A stretch of 64,000 nt of DNA from Robertmurraya kyonggiensis. Its GTDB lineage: Bacteria; Bacillota; Bacilli; Bacillales; Cytobacillaceae. Every line of letters starts with the position of its first letter. Within the stretch, counting starts at the first letter, position 1. The DNA lies in assembly GCF_005116465.1 (NCBI RefSeq), contig NZ_SWBM01000001.1, positions 434,001 through 498,000 on the forward strand. Direction: 5' to 3'. Below, piece by piece: positions 26,809 to 35,400 of this stretch. The notes below the pieces were generated by a model, which ran no database searches, was not told the origin of the DNA, and worked only from the letters and a program-made list of their open reading frames with translations. The position numbers were made by a program, and so were the translations under genes.

Positions 26809-27405
26809 ATGGAAAAGTTAGAAAAGTTTATTGAAAGTTTAAATTTACAAAATCAGATTTCGCTTATAGATGTTCCAGAAATTGATTTATATATGGACCA
26901 GGTTATTCAATTGTTTGAAAATAAATTTAAAGACTCCATTCGCAATGATGATGAAAAAATACTGACTAAAACAATGATTAATAATTATGCGAAGTCAAAA
27001 TTATTTTTCCCGATTAAAAATAAGAAGTACTCGAAGGAACATTTATTGCTTATTAGTCTTATTTATCAATTAAAGGGTGCGCTATCGATTCATGATATTA
27101 AGGAGACCTTTAAGGGTATAAATAGAATGATGGCTGAGGACGAAAGCTTTAAACTTGATCGCTTCTATAGTAGCTATTTAGAGCTTTGTAATAGTAACGT
27201 CGCTAATTTCAAGGAAGATATAAAGGAAAGAGTGAAAGAGGCAAATTCGGAAGTGATGGATTTGGAGACGAATGAACCGGAATATCTCGAAAAGGTATTA
27301 TTAATTTCGTCACTTGTTAATGTGAGTAACCTATACCGAAGGGCTGCTGAACAGTTGGTTGATGAAATTATAGAAATTGAAGATGGAAGGAAGGAGAAGA
27401 ATTGA
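26809..27405 (+). CDS. DUF1836 domain-containing protein (YkrK-like)
   Basis: A 198-residue cytoplasmic protein with the DUF1836 pattern: ILTKTMINNYAKSKLFFPIK followed by KKYSKEHLLLISLIYQLKGA, which resembles a MerR-like helix-turn-helix followed by an alpha-helical region. A DNA-binding regulatory role is plausible but unproven. It overlaps the downstream hemolysin III gene by 4 nt (TTGA), so the two are coupled. ATG 26809 follows AATGAGG by 10 nt; the TTG at 26806 is an alternative start. Confidence 0.82.
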   Translation: MEKLEKFIESLNLQNQISLIDVPEIDLYMDQVIQLFENKFKDSIRNDDEKILTKTMINNYAKSKLFFPIKNKKYSKEHLLLISLIYQLKGALSIHDIKETFKGINRMMAEDESFKLDRFYSSYLELCNSNVANFKEDIKERVKEANSEVMDLETNEPEYLEKVLLISSLVNVSNLYRRAAEQLVDEIIEIEDGRKEKN

Positions 27406-28040
27406 GCGAAACACATACGTTTACAAAAGGTGAAGAAATTGCTAATGCGATAACCCATGGAATTGGGGCGATACTTAGCATTGTTGCTCTTGTATTATTG
27501 ATTGTCACTTCAGCGATACACGGTACATCATGGCATATAGTTAGCTTTACTCTTTTTGGATGTTCGATGCTGTTAATGTACACATGCTCAACGATGTTGC
27601 ATAGTCTGCCAGCGGGAAAAGCGAAGGATATTTTTGAAATCCTTGATCATTCGTCCATCTACTACTTTATTGCTGGAACGTATACTCCATTCTTATTTCT
27701 CATCATCCAAGGATGGTTAGGTTGGACGATTTTTGGAATTGTGTGGGGACTTGCGATAGCAGGGACGGTTTTCAAGTCCTTTTTTGCGAAAAAATTTGTT
27801 TTCTATTCGACCCTTCTCTATGTCTTAATGGGATGGTTGATCGTATTTGCATGGAAACCGATCTATCATAATCTTCATTCAAATGGCATTGCCCTTCTTG
27901 TAGTTGGCGGCCTACTGTATACCTTGGGTTCTGTTTTTTACGTATGGAGAGGTTTTAAATTCCATCACACCCTTTGGCATTTATTTGTGATCGGTGGAAG
28001 CATGGCTCATTTCTTCTGTGTGTACCTCTATTTAATTTAA
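27402..28040 (+). CDS. hemolysin III family protein (PAQR), YqfA-like
   Basis: A 212-residue seven-helix membrane protein of the HlyIII/PAQR family: N-terminal GEEIANAITHGIGAILS, then STMLHSLPAGKAKDIFEILDHSSIY, then GGSMAHFFCVYLYL, with the conserved Ser/His/Asp residues of the presumed zinc hydrolase site (H...S-x-x-x-H, D, H). Members have been linked to membrane fluidity homeostasis in Bacillus. The start is TTG 27402, behind AAGGAAGGAG. A second family member is encoded at 47936-48586 on the other strand. Confidence 0.92.
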   Translation: MSETHTFTKGEEIANAITHGIGAILSIVALVLLIVTSAIHGTSWHIVSFTLFGCSMLLMYTCSTMLHSLPAGKAKDIFEILDHSSIYYFIAGTYTPFLFLIIQGWLGWTIFGIVWGLAIAGTVFKSFFAKKFVFYSTLLYVLMGWLIVFAWKPIYHNLHSNGIALLVVGGLLYTLGSVFYVWRGFKFHHTLWHLFVIGGSMAHFFCVYLYLI

Positions 28041-28121
28041 GTTTGAGCAAGTTTTTAGGTTTGTCATCTGTTTGCTGTATAATAATAGAGGTTAGGAATT
28101 TTACGTATGGAGGAATTTTTC

Positions 28122-28424
28122 ATGAACGTTAAAATCAATAAAAATGCAGCAAAAGTTCTGAAGGAAATGCTAGCATCTGAAGAAGCAGAAGGTAAAATGA
28201 TTCGCGTCTACATTACGCATATGCATGGCGACCATGCTCATTATGATCTAAAGCTTGATACTCCAACAGAGCACGATGAAATTGTTAAGACAGATAAGGA
28301 TGTTGAAATCCTTGTTGATAAGCGCGAAGAGTTTTTAGACGGCGTATGGATTAAATATTTCTATGTTCCACAAGAACAATTTGAAATTACGAATCCTTCT
28401 AAGGATCATCACCACCATCACTAA
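28122..28424 (+). CDS. HesB/IscA-like family protein lacking cysteines, His-rich tail
   Basis: A 100-residue protein with the HesB/IscA fold pattern (MNVKINKNAAKVLKEMLASE, then GKMIRVYI, then YDLKLDTPTEHDEIV, then DGVWIKYF). None of the three cysteines that define functional A-type Fe-S carriers is present, so it does not carry clusters in the usual way. It contains many His and Asp residues (THMHGDHAHYD) and ends in five consecutive His, which suggests metal binding (inference). ATG 28122 follows GGAGGA by 8 nt. It is a single gene with its own terminator. Confidence 0.85.
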   Translation: MNVKINKNAAKVLKEMLASEEAEGKMIRVYITHMHGDHAHYDLKLDTPTEHDEIVKTDKDVEILVDKREEFLDGVWIKYFYVPQEQFEITNPSKDHHHHH

Positions 28425-28433
28425 GAATGGACG

Positions 28434-28460
28434 AGCCCTTGCATGTTGCAGGGGCTTTTA
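28434..28460 (+). terminator. terminator after the HesB-like gene
   Basis: AGCCCTTGCA and TGCAGGGGCT form a stem with a 3-nt loop, followed by TTTATT. Confidence 0.85.
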
Positions 28461-28561
28461 TTGTCTTTTTAAAAGGGGTCTTTGTGTGTTTTGTGAAAAT
28501 TTTCCACCCATTTATTTTGAAATTTTGGTAAAATAGAAAAATTAAGGGGAGGAGATTTTTC

Positions 28562-29353
28562 ATGATTAGAAGATTAACGAATAGAGACCATGAACAATGC
28601 TTTGCACTAGTAAACTCTCAGCCTGCTGAAAACCTTTTTATCATTGGAGATATAGAGGCTTACGGGTATGATAAGGATTTTCAAAAAGTATGGGGAGATT
28701 TTAATGAGGCCGGAGAATTAATTGCAGTTCTATTAAAATATGAAAATAACTATATCCCATTTGCGACTGGAGATTTCAATGCAAAAGGGTTTGCAGAAAT
28801 TATGGATGCGGATTCTGATTTTTATTTTATGTCAGGTTTAAAAGACATTACCGGTAAAATCGAGCCATTTGTTAAAAAGGCTATGGTTCGAAAAAGACAG
28901 ACGTACTACGCAAAGTGTACGAACCTTTCGGCACATGACGTGAATGTATCGTTTGTAAAGCAAGCCATCCCAGACGATGCTGAAGCTCTTGTGGAAATTC
29001 TTAACAGCATTCCTGAATTTAGTGATTCCACTATTACTGTGGAAAGAAAGCGTAGGGGATTAGAGGACGGCACATCGAGAACGTTTTTTGTAGAAGAGGA
29101 TGGGAAAATGGTTTCAACTGCGTCAACTGGAGCTGAGAATTCTACATCTGCGATGGTTGTGGGTGTTGCAACATTGGATAATTACAAGAAAAAAGGCTAT
29201 GCATCAGCATGTATGTTGAAGCTTTGCGGGGTCCTTTTGAATGAAGGAAAAGAGCTCTGCTTGTTTTATGATAATCCATCAGCGGGAGCAATTTATAAGA
29301 GAATTGGCTTCCAAGATATCGGGTTTTGGATGATGTATACATTTGAACATTGA
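28562..29353 (+). CDS. GNAT family N-acetyltransferase
   Basis: A 263-residue acetyltransferase. The C-terminal GNAT domain (about 135-260) shows the acetyl-CoA loop region (VGVATLDNYKKKGYASACM) and a late strand (LFYDNPSAGAIYKRIGFQDI). The N-terminal half resembles a second, degenerate GNAT-like domain, as in other two-domain Bacillus members. Substrate unknown. AGGGGAGGAG ribosome binding site before ATG. Confidence 0.88.
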   Translation: MIRRLTNRDHEQCFALVNSQPAENLFIIGDIEAYGYDKDFQKVWGDFNEAGELIAVLLKYENNYIPFATGDFNAKGFAEIMDADSDFYFMSGLKDITGKIEPFVKKAMVRKRQTYYAKCTNLSAHDVNVSFVKQAIPDDAEALVEILNSIPEFSDSTITVERKRRGLEDGTSRTFFVEEDGKMVSTASTGAENSTSAMVVGVATLDNYKKKGYASACMLKLCGVLLNEGKELCLFYDNPSAGAIYKRIGFQDIGFWMMYTFEH

Positions 29354-29445
29354 TGAATATTCTGGTGATGTATTTGAGGGGATTGAATTATACGGCTTAG
29401 AAGATGAGAGTTACAACAATCTCTTTGAAAGTACCATAAACACAA

Positions 29446-29480
29446 AAAGGGCCACCCCGATGTAAGGGTGAGCCCTTATT
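29446..29480. terminator. bidirectional terminator between GNAT and aldehyde dehydrogenase genes
   Basis: AAGGGC...CACCC pairs with GGGTG...GCCCTT; T-runs flank it on both strands. Confidence 0.75.
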
Positions 29481-29511
29481 TCATTTACTTACCACCATTG
29501 TCATATCGTTA

Positions 29512-30969
29512 TTAAAATGGAAATTGCCGTTCCTTCATTTGAACAGACACCCATTTTGTTACAGTGAATTCCTCTACTACCCAAGGATTTCCGAAGCGTC
29601 CTAAACCACTTGCTTTATTTCCTCCAAAAGGGATATGTGGAGCATCATTTACAGTTTGATCATTGATATGAGTCATTCCAGCATCGATTTGTAGAGCTAA
29701 CTCTTCACCTTTTTTCAAGTCGCACGTGAAAATGGATGAGCTTAAACCATAATCAGTATCGCTTGCTAGAGCAATCGCCTCTTCGTCTGTAGCGGCCTTA
29801 ATGATTGTCGCAATCGGAGCAAATAACTCTGTTTGTGCAAGTTTGCTAGAGTTATCAACATTGGTAAGCACACACGGAGTAAGGACGTTCCCAACACGTT
29901 TTCCTTCAAGAGCAACCGTTGCTCCTTCGCGTTTTGCTTCTTCCACATTAAATAAGGCTTTTTCCAGCTGATGTTCATTAATTAGAGGTCCAATGACAGT
30001 TGACGGGTCACTTGGATCACCGTACGGGAGAGATTTTGCTCGTTCTACAAATTTTTCAACAAAAAGCTCGTATTTGTCTTGATGGACAATGAAACGATTG
30101 ATGATCATGCAAATTTGTCCTTGGTGAATAAATTTGCCAAAAATAGCAGCGTTTACAGCTTGGTCTACGTCAGCGTCTGATAAGACGACGAATGGGCTGT
30201 TGCCACCAAGCTCAAGAGAAACACGTTTTAAATTCTGTCCTGCGATACCACCAATATGGCGTCCTACAGCCGAAGACCCAGTAAAGCTAATGAGCTTAGG
30301 AATCGGATTTATTAGCATGCCATCGCCAATTTCCTCGATATCGGTAAGAACAACATTTAAGACACCTTTTGGTAATCCCGCTGCTTCAAACGCTTTGGCG
30401 ATAATAGAACCACCCGAAAGTCCGACTTGAATATCTGGTTTATGAACAACGCTATTTCCAAGGGCAATGGCCGGTACGATGGTTCTCAATGATAAGTTTA
30501 ATGGAAAGTTAAAAGGTGAAATCGATGAAATAACGCCCAATGGCAAACGATAAATATGATTCAGTTTTTCATCTGTCCCCGCTACTTCACGAACCTTGTA
30601 AATTTCATCAACGTATTTAAAAGATTCTTCAAGAATTTCTAAGGCGAGATGATGTTCGACATGACATTTTAAGACGGTACCACCAGTTTCACGGATTAGT
30701 GTTTGTATAATTTCCTCCTGATTGTCCTTTAAATACTGAGTAACTTTGTGGAGAACTTCCTTTCTTTCTACCACTGTAGAGTTGGCCCATTTTTTCTGAG
30801 CCGCTTCTGCAATTTTAAAGGCTACTTCGAGTTGTTCGCTAGTGGCCAGACGGACAGAAGTAACAACAGAACGATCATATGGATTTAAGATATCATATGT
30901 CCTCGTGCTTTTTCCCTTAGTCCACTCTCCGTTAATAAAGCTTTTGTTCATAACTCCAACTGCTTGCAT
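29512..30969 (-). CDS. aldehyde dehydrogenase, benzaldehyde/vanillin dehydrogenase type (YfmT-like)
   Basis: An NAD(P)-dependent aldehyde dehydrogenase of 485 residues. It has N-terminal NKSFINGEW, the NAD-binding FTGSSAVGRHI, the Glu motif ELGGNSP and the catalytic Cys in GQICMIINR. Length and motifs fit the vanillin/benzaldehyde dehydrogenase group represented by B. subtilis YfmT. It would oxidise aromatic aldehydes such as 4-hydroxybenzaldehyde or vanillin to acids that could feed the adjacent 4-hydroxybenzoate/protocatechuate pathway (inference from context). ATG 30969 is chosen, behind AAGGGAG; the longer frame lacks a site. It is transcribed separately, from a promoter carrying the shared 17-bp motif and a cre. 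Confidence 0.85.
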   Translation of the reverse strand: MQAVGVMNKSFINGEWTKGKSTRTYDILNPYDRSVVTSVRLATSEQLEVAFKIAEAAQKKWANSTVVERKEVLHKVTQYLKDNQEEIIQTLIRETGGTVLKCHVEHHLALEILEESFKYVDEIYKVREVAGTDEKLNHIYRLPLGVISSISPFNFPLNLSLRTIVPAIALGNSVVHKPDIQVGLSGGSIIAKAFEAAGLPKGVLNVVLTDIEEIGDGMLINPIPKLISFTGSSAVGRHIGGIAGQNLKRVSLELGGNSPFVVLSDADVDQAVNAAIFGKFIHQGQICMIINRFIVHQDKYELFVEKFVERAKSLPYGDPSDPSTVIGPLINEHQLEKALFNVEEAKREGATVALEGKRVGNVLTPCVLTNVDNSSKLAQTELFAPIATIIKAATDEEAIALASDTDYGLSSSIFTCDLKKGEELALQIDAGMTHINDQTVNDAPHIPFGGNKASGLGRFGNPWVVEEFTVTKWVSVQMKERQFPF

Positions 30970-30992
30970 AACAAAACTCCCTTCTAATGAAA

Positions 30993-31007
30993 TGGTAACG
31001 CTTTCAA
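30993..31007 (-). promoter_or_regulatory. cre (CcpA) site upstream of the aldehyde dehydrogenase gene
   Basis: On the minus strand TTGAAAGCGTTACCA matches WTGNAARCGNWWNCA at every position. It lies in the untranslated leader, 24-38 nt before the start codon, which would give CcpA roadblock repression. Confidence 0.75.
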
Positions 31008-31037
31008 GTATGCCTAGCAATTATCTGATTACCCCAA

Positions 31038-31067
31038 ATCATATCAAGGGTGAATATTTACCGTAAA
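31038..31067 (-). promoter_or_regulatory. promoter of the aldehyde dehydrogenase gene
   Basis: On the minus strand TTTACG (31067-31062), an 18-nt spacer and TATGAT (31043-31038). Confidence 0.55.
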
Positions 31068-31074
31068 CCTAGCT

Positions 31075-31091
31075 GTTGCATTATATGAAAC
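31075..31091 (-). promoter_or_regulatory. 17-bp near-palindrome, candidate IclR-type operator (aldehyde dehydrogenase promoter)
   Basis: In transcription orientation GTTTCATATAATGCAAC, ending 7 nt upstream of the proposed -35 box. The same motif with the same 7-nt gap occurs at the promoters at 33010 and 40585. Confidence 0.65.
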
Positions 31092-31111
31092 GACTAAAAA
31101 ATCTATTGTAT

Positions 31112-32047
31112 TTATTTTAATAGGGTAAGAGCTCCCTTTTCCCCCATATTCTCTGGTGGCCATACGCAAAGATCAAATGGATAGTCCGAACCAGGAACGA
31201 CTCTTTCTTCACCAACAATTTTTATCAGAAAATCGAGGCTATCTTTATTCCATAATACTGAGTCGTACCAAAAACGATTTAAGTATTCAGAAGGCCGTGC
31301 CTGTAAATTCGCAGATACAAGTTCCCATTGTTCAAATCCTTTATCTAGTCTGCCAATTTGGTAGGGGAGGAGTCCGCCGCCGTGAGCAAATAGAATCTTA
31401 ACCTTCGGGAAGCGGTCAATAAGTCCACTTAATATGAGATCAGTTGCACAAACAGTCGTTTCCCATGGCACACCGATTAAATTTGGCATCATTCTTCTTT
31501 TTAAGCGTGGATCCTCACAAAGGAGAGGGTGAATGAACACGATTGCTTCTAATCGGTTTGCTTCCTCGAAAAATGGTATGAAAAAGTCATCCGATAACAT
31601 ATGTCCCTTAAGTCCCGGACCGATGATTACACCTTTTAGTCCTAAATTCATGGCTTCGTTTAAGATTTGTGCGGCTCTGTCTGGATTTGTAAATGGAACA
31701 GTTCCTAATGCTGAGATATTGTCAGAATATGTGTGGGATAAGTTTGCCAAAGATTGATTGTAAACCTTTGATAGATCGGTTGTAATATCTAAGGAGAATT
31801 CATACATGAACAATTGAGGGATGGGTGAAATCATTGAATGTGTGACACCTACAGTTTCTTGTTCTTGTAAAAAAAGTAGTTTGTCAATAAAGGTTTGCTT
31901 TAGTTCAAATCCCCATTTTCCATTTACTACAAGAAACTCATTATTGCCTTCCTCTTTTTTAACCCATTTGGTATTCACTTTTTGTTGATGTTCCTTTATC
32001 CATGTAAGAACATCTTCAGGGATAAAATGAGTGTGGAAATCGTACAT
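31112..32047 (-). CDS. amidohydrolase-2 family decarboxylase (ACMSD-like), probable 5-carboxy-2-hydroxymuconate-6-semialdehyde decarboxylase
   Basis: A 311-residue metal-dependent TIM-barrel enzyme of the ACMSD/gamma-resorcylate decarboxylase group: DFHTHFIP near the N-terminus (metal HxH), FIHP (His), LFAHGGGLLPYQIGRLDKG and the late Asp in VVPGSDYPFD. In protocatechuate 2,3-cleavage the ring-fission product 5-carboxy-2-hydroxymuconate-6-semialdehyde must lose its carboxyl group before the ordinary meta pathway. ACMSD removes a carboxylate from a very similar semialdehyde, so this gene fits that step (inference). It lies 20 nt downstream of, and in the same direction as, the IclR gene. Direct aromatic acid decarboxylation is the alternative. 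Confidence 0.82.
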   Translation of the reverse strand: MYDFHTHFIPEDVLTWIKEHQQKVNTKWVKKEEGNNEFLVVNGKWGFELKQTFIDKLLFLQEQETVGVTHSMISPIPQLFMYEFSLDITTDLSKVYNQSLANLSHTYSDNISALGTVPFTNPDRAAQILNEAMNLGLKGVIIGPGLKGHMLSDDFFIPFFEEANRLEAIVFIHPLLCEDPRLKRRMMPNLIGVPWETTVCATDLILSGLIDRFPKVKILFAHGGGLLPYQIGRLDKGFEQWELVSANLQARPSEYLNRFWYDSVLWNKDSLDFLIKIVGEERVVPGSDYPFDLCVWPPENMGEKGALTLLK

Positions 32048-32067
32048 AACAACATTCCCTTCATTTG

Positions 32068-32850
32068 TTATTTTCGTGGATAATATCCCATGCGTTCAGA
32101 GACATCCATTGCAGCTTGAATAACTCTTTTTGAAAGGCTTGGAATTTTATTGGCTTGAATTCTTTGTTTTGGTCCTACGACAGAAAGAGCGGCAATCACT
32201 TTTCCTTTGTAGTCATAAATAGGAGCAGCTATTGAATTCACACCCTCGAGAAATTCTTCAATGCTGTGAGCATATCCATCATGTCTAATTTTTTTGAGGT
32301 GAAGGAGGAGATTCTCGGGTTCTGTAATTGTATTTTTGTTAAATTTCTTTAAACCTTTGCTGATAACACTTTCAACTATTTTATCATTTGAGAAGGCAAG
32401 TAATACTTTTCCAGAGCTCGTGCAGTATGGTGGGTTCCGTTTTCCTACATGTGTTAAGAACCTGACAGGGTGGTTACACTCAACTTTATTTAAGTAGATG
32501 ACCTCAAGATTATCCAATACGGAAATATGAGCTGTTTCCCCGATGTTTTCTACCAGTCTATTTAAAACTGGCTGTGATTCACGGTACACATCCATATGAC
32601 TATTAACAATTCCACTTAAAGAAAGGATAGAGAGCCCCAATCGATATTTTTTCGTTTCCGGGTCTTTGAATACAAAGCCTTCACTAGCAAGGGTGCTCAT
32701 CGTGCGACTAACGGTACTTTTATTTAGTCCGAGAGTGGCTGATAGGTCAGATATCTTTTTTTCTGGTTCATCCATGGTAAAGCTTTTTAAAATTCGTAGT
32801 GCATTTTTAACAGAGGAAAGATGATTGTCATCTCGCTCCATTAAGGTCAT
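32068..32850 (-). CDS. IclR family transcriptional regulator of the aromatic cluster
   Basis: A 260-residue regulator: N-terminal winged helix (about 10-75: VKNALRILKSF, LSATLGLNKSTVSRTMSTL) and a C-terminal IclR effector-binding domain (TAHISVLDNLEVIYLNKVE, SSGKVLLAF, GVNSIAAPIYDYKGKVIAAL). It is divergent from the meta-pathway operon. IclR-family relatives PobR and PcaU activate aromatic acid genes, so activation of the three flanking catabolic promoters is likely. ATG 32850 is chosen, 7 nt after AAGGAGG; the ATG at 32856 is too close to it. Effector unknown; 4-hydroxybenzoate or protocatechuate are candidates. Confidence 0.9.
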   Translation of the reverse strand: MTLMERDDNHLSSVKNALRILKSFTMDEPEKKISDLSATLGLNKSTVSRTMSTLASEGFVFKDPETKKYRLGLSILSLSGIVNSHMDVYRESQPVLNRLVENIGETAHISVLDNLEVIYLNKVECNHPVRFLTHVGKRNPPYCTSSGKVLLAFSNDKIVESVISKGLKKFNKNTITEPENLLLHLKKIRHDGYAHSIEEFLEGVNSIAAPIYDYKGKVIAALSVVGPKQRIQANKIPSLSKRVIQAAMDVSERMGYYPRK

Positions 32851-32887
32851 AAACATTCCTCCTTTTTGGCGCTATATAGTAACCTTT

Positions 32888-32904
32888 GTTTCTATAGTGG
32901 AAAT
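32888..32904 (-). promoter_or_regulatory. degenerate copy of the 17-bp motif at the IclR gene promoter
   Basis: Minus-strand ATTTCCACTATAGAAAC keeps both outer arms of the motif seen at the other three promoters. It directly follows a TATATT that could be the -10 box, so it would cover the transcription start: an autorepression position. Confidence 0.45.
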
Positions 32905-33009
32905 ATAGCAGAGATTAAAAATAAAATAAAGAACTTTTTAAATATTATGATATTTATATCAACATGCCTACGGTACAGCATTTTTTACCTTTTAAAAAAA
33001 ATATTCTAC

Positions 33010-33026
33010 GTTGCATATAGAGCAAC
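33010..33026 (+). promoter_or_regulatory. 17-bp near-palindrome, candidate IclR-type operator (meta-pathway promoter)
   Basis: GTTGCATATAGAGCAAC, with perfect GTTGC/GCAAC arms, ends 7 nt upstream of the proposed -35 box at 33034. Confidence 0.68.
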
Positions 33027-33033
33027 TAGTACA

Positions 33034-33062
33034 TTGAATAAGAATTTTGCAAACGTTAACAT
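33034..33062 (+). promoter_or_regulatory. promoter of the meta-cleavage operon
   Basis: TTGAAT (33034-33039), a 17-nt spacer and TAACAT (33057-33062). Both boxes are weak, as expected for an activator-dependent promoter. Confidence 0.45.
33047..33061 (+). promoter_or_regulatory. cre (CcpA) site over the meta-cleavage promoter
   Basis: TTGCAAACGTTAACA matches the cre consensus WTGNAARCGNWWNCA at all positions and overlaps the proposed -10 region. Confidence 0.78.
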
Positions 33063-33112
33063 AATCTTTAGAAAATGCAGAAAAAACCACAATGTTAAGG
33101 AGGACTATCTTC

Positions 33113-34576
33113 ATGAAAGTAGAAACTAAAGTACAAGCAATCAATTGTTTACATTTTATTAATGGACATTTTGTAGATTCTCAGAATAAAAAAATCTTTG
33201 AAAATATCAATCCTGCCACAGAAGAAGTATTGGGCACAGTTGCAGAAGGTGGCAAAGAGGAAGTTGATTTTGCTGTAAGAGCAGCGAGAAGAGCACTAAA
33301 TGGTCCATGGAAAACAATGACCCTAACGGAGCGTTCTAAAATTATCCGTAAGATTGGTGACCTGATTCTTGAAAGGCAAGAAGAATTAGCCAGATTAGAA
33401 TCACTAGATACAGGTAAACCAGAGTGGTTAGCCAATAAAATTGATATACCAAGAGCAGCTTACAATTTTCATTTTTTTGCAGATTATATGATTTCGGTTG
33501 GAACAGAAGCTTACCAGCAGGATGATCAGGCGCTGCACTATTCCTACCGACGTCCTGTTGGTGTAGTAGGAATTATTAAACCTTGGAATTTACCACTACT
33601 GCTTCTTACATGGAAGCTTGCACCATGTTTGGCGATGGGAAATACTGCGGTTATCAAACCGGCAGAATGGACTCCAATGACTGCAACCGTCTTAATGGAA
33701 ATTTGTAAAGAAGCAGGAGTTCCAGACGGTGTTGTAAATCTTGTTCATGGATTTGGTCCAAGTTCAGCAGGAGGAGCTATTTCTGAGCATCCAGATATTG
33801 ATGCGATTTCTTTTATCGGTGAACCTAGTACAGGTACAGCGATTATGAAATCGGCGGCTGATTCTTTGAAAAAGCTTTCCTATGAGTTAGGCGGTAAGAA
33901 TCCTAATATCATTTTTGCAGACAGTGATTTGGATGATGTCATCGAAACGACGCTTCGCTCTAGCTTTATTAATCAAGGAGAGGTTTGTCTTTGTGGTTCT
34001 CGATTATACGTAGAGCGTCCAATATTTGACGAATTTGTTCAAAGATTTGTAGAGGCAACAAAAGAGTTGAAGGTTGGAGATCCATTGAAAAAGGATTCAA
34101 ACGTAGGTGCATTAGTGAGCAAGGAGCATTATGACCGTGTTATGAGCTATGTTGAGATTGCGAAGAAAGAAGGTGGAACCATCCACACTGGAGGAAAGCG
34201 CCCAGAAGGTCTTGAAAAAGGTTACTTCCTTGAGCCAACGATTATTACAGGATTAGATCGAAATTCCCGTTGTGTACGAGAAGAAATTTTTGGTCCAGTG
34301 GTTACGATTTCTCCGTTTGATATGGAGGAAGAGGTAATCATGCAAGCGAATGATACCCATTATGGGCTAAGTGCAACAATCTGGACGACCAATTTAAAGA
34401 AGGCACATCGGGTGGCCCATCAAATCGAAGCAGGAATTATTTGGGTCAATACTTGGTTTTTACGTGATCTCAGAACTCCGTTTGGTGGTATGAAACACAG
34501 TGGTATTGGCAGAACAGGCGGTATGCATAGTCTTGATTTTTATTCAGAACTTTCGAATATCACGATTAAATTATAG
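33113..34576 (+). CDS. 2-hydroxymuconic semialdehyde dehydrogenase
   Basis: A 487-residue NAD-dependent aldehyde dehydrogenase. Motifs typical of the XylG/DmpC/PraB group: INGHFVDSQNKKIFENINPA, IIKPWNLPLLLLTWKLAPCL, SFIGEPSTGTAI, YELGGKNPNIIFADSD and the catalytic Cys in NQGEVCLCGSRLYV. It oxidises 2-hydroxymuconate-6-semialdehyde to 2-hydroxymuconate, entering the oxalocrotonate branch. It is the first gene of a seven-gene run of lower-pathway enzymes. ATG 33113 is chosen because AAGGAGG lies 10 nt upstream; the frame also contains an ATG at 33092 that overlaps that site. Confidence 0.9.
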   Translation: MKVETKVQAINCLHFINGHFVDSQNKKIFENINPATEEVLGTVAEGGKEEVDFAVRAARRALNGPWKTMTLTERSKIIRKIGDLILERQEELARLESLDTGKPEWLANKIDIPRAAYNFHFFADYMISVGTEAYQQDDQALHYSYRRPVGVVGIIKPWNLPLLLLTWKLAPCLAMGNTAVIKPAEWTPMTATVLMEICKEAGVPDGVVNLVHGFGPSSAGGAISEHPDIDAISFIGEPSTGTAIMKSAADSLKKLSYELGGKNPNIIFADSDLDDVIETTLRSSFINQGEVCLCGSRLYVERPIFDEFVQRFVEATKELKVGDPLKKDSNVGALVSKEHYDRVMSYVEIAKKEGGTIHTGGKRPEGLEKGYFLEPTIITGLDRNSRCVREEIFGPVVTISPFDMEEEVIMQANDTHYGLSATIWTTNLKKAHRVAHQIEAGIIWVNTWFLRDLRTPFGGMKHSGIGRTGGMHSLDFYSELSNITIKL

Positions 34577-34599
34577 GTTTCAGAAGGGATGGATGAATA

Positions 34600-35376
34600 T
34601 TGTCTGAAAAAATTTTTCAATACGCCAAGCAACTAGCTGAAGCAGAAGAAACGAAAATCGGGATTTCTCCTATTTCTGAGATGGATGCGGAATTATCAAT
34701 TCAGGAAGCATATGCCATTCAACTTGAGAATATCCATCGGAAGCTTGAGCAGGGACAAAAGGTTGTTGGGAAGAAAATAGGCCTAACCTCACTAGCTATG
34801 CAAAACTTACTTGGTGTAAGCGAGCCAGACTATGGTCATTTGTTAGATAGAATGGTTGTGGAAAACGGAGGGAAGATTTCCCTTGATAAGGTCATGCAAC
34901 CGAAAGTCGAAGGGGAAATTGCTTTTATTCTCAAGAATGATTTAAAGGGACCTAATGTTACCACATTAGATGTCCTTCAAGCAACTGAATACGTCATACC
35001 CGCACTCGAGATAGTCGACAGTCGTATTCAAGATTGGAAAATTAAATTATCTGATACTGTTGCAGATAATGCATCTTCTGGCTTTTATGTACTTGGAGGA
35101 AAGCCTTCAAAAATTGATGAGGTTGACCTTAGATTAATTGGAATGGTCCTATCTAAGAATGGGGAAATCGTAAACACTGGAGTCGGGGCTGCAGCCTTGG
35201 GAAATCCTGCGAGTTGTGTTGCGTGGCTAGCCAATAAATTATCCGAATTTGATATTTCTTTACGAGCGGGAGAAGTGATTTTATCAGGTGCGCTATCAGC
35301 CGCTGTGGAAGCAAGGGCAGGAGACGCCTTTACAGCCAAATTTGCTCATCTTGGGGAAGTGAGCGTTCGTTTTTGA
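34600..35376 (+). CDS. 2-keto-4-pentenoate hydratase (2-hydroxypenta-2,4-dienoate hydratase)
   Basis: A 258-residue member of the hydratase/decarboxylase family (MhpD/DmpE/XylJ): GKKIGLTSLAMQNLLGVSEP, EGEIAFIL, PALEIVDSRI, TVADNASSGFYVLGG and GVGAAALGNPASCVAWLANK. It adds water to 2-hydroxypenta-2,4-dienoate, giving 4-hydroxy-2-oxovalerate. It starts at TTG 34600 behind AGAAGGGATGG. The gene at 37364 is a paralogue. This one is assigned hydratase because its neighbours are the aldolase pair and the other resembles decarboxylases more; a swap of the two roles cannot be excluded from sequence alone. Confidence 0.84.
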   Translation: MSEKIFQYAKQLAEAEETKIGISPISEMDAELSIQEAYAIQLENIHRKLEQGQKVVGKKIGLTSLAMQNLLGVSEPDYGHLLDRMVVENGGKISLDKVMQPKVEGEIAFILKNDLKGPNVTTLDVLQATEYVIPALEIVDSRIQDWKIKLSDTVADNASSGFYVLGGKPSKIDEVDLRLIGMVLSKNGEIVNTGVGAAALGNPASCVAWLANKLSEFDISLRAGEVILSGALSAAVEARAGDAFTAKFAHLGEVSVRF

Positions 35377-35400
35377 TAGATACGTAGAAAGGGGAGGCTT

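Noticed and set aside
28405-28424. Engineered His-tag or vector sequence at the end of the HesB-like gene
   Set aside because: The five His codons are mixed, are followed by a native terminator and chromosomal context, and the rest of the protein is also His-rich.
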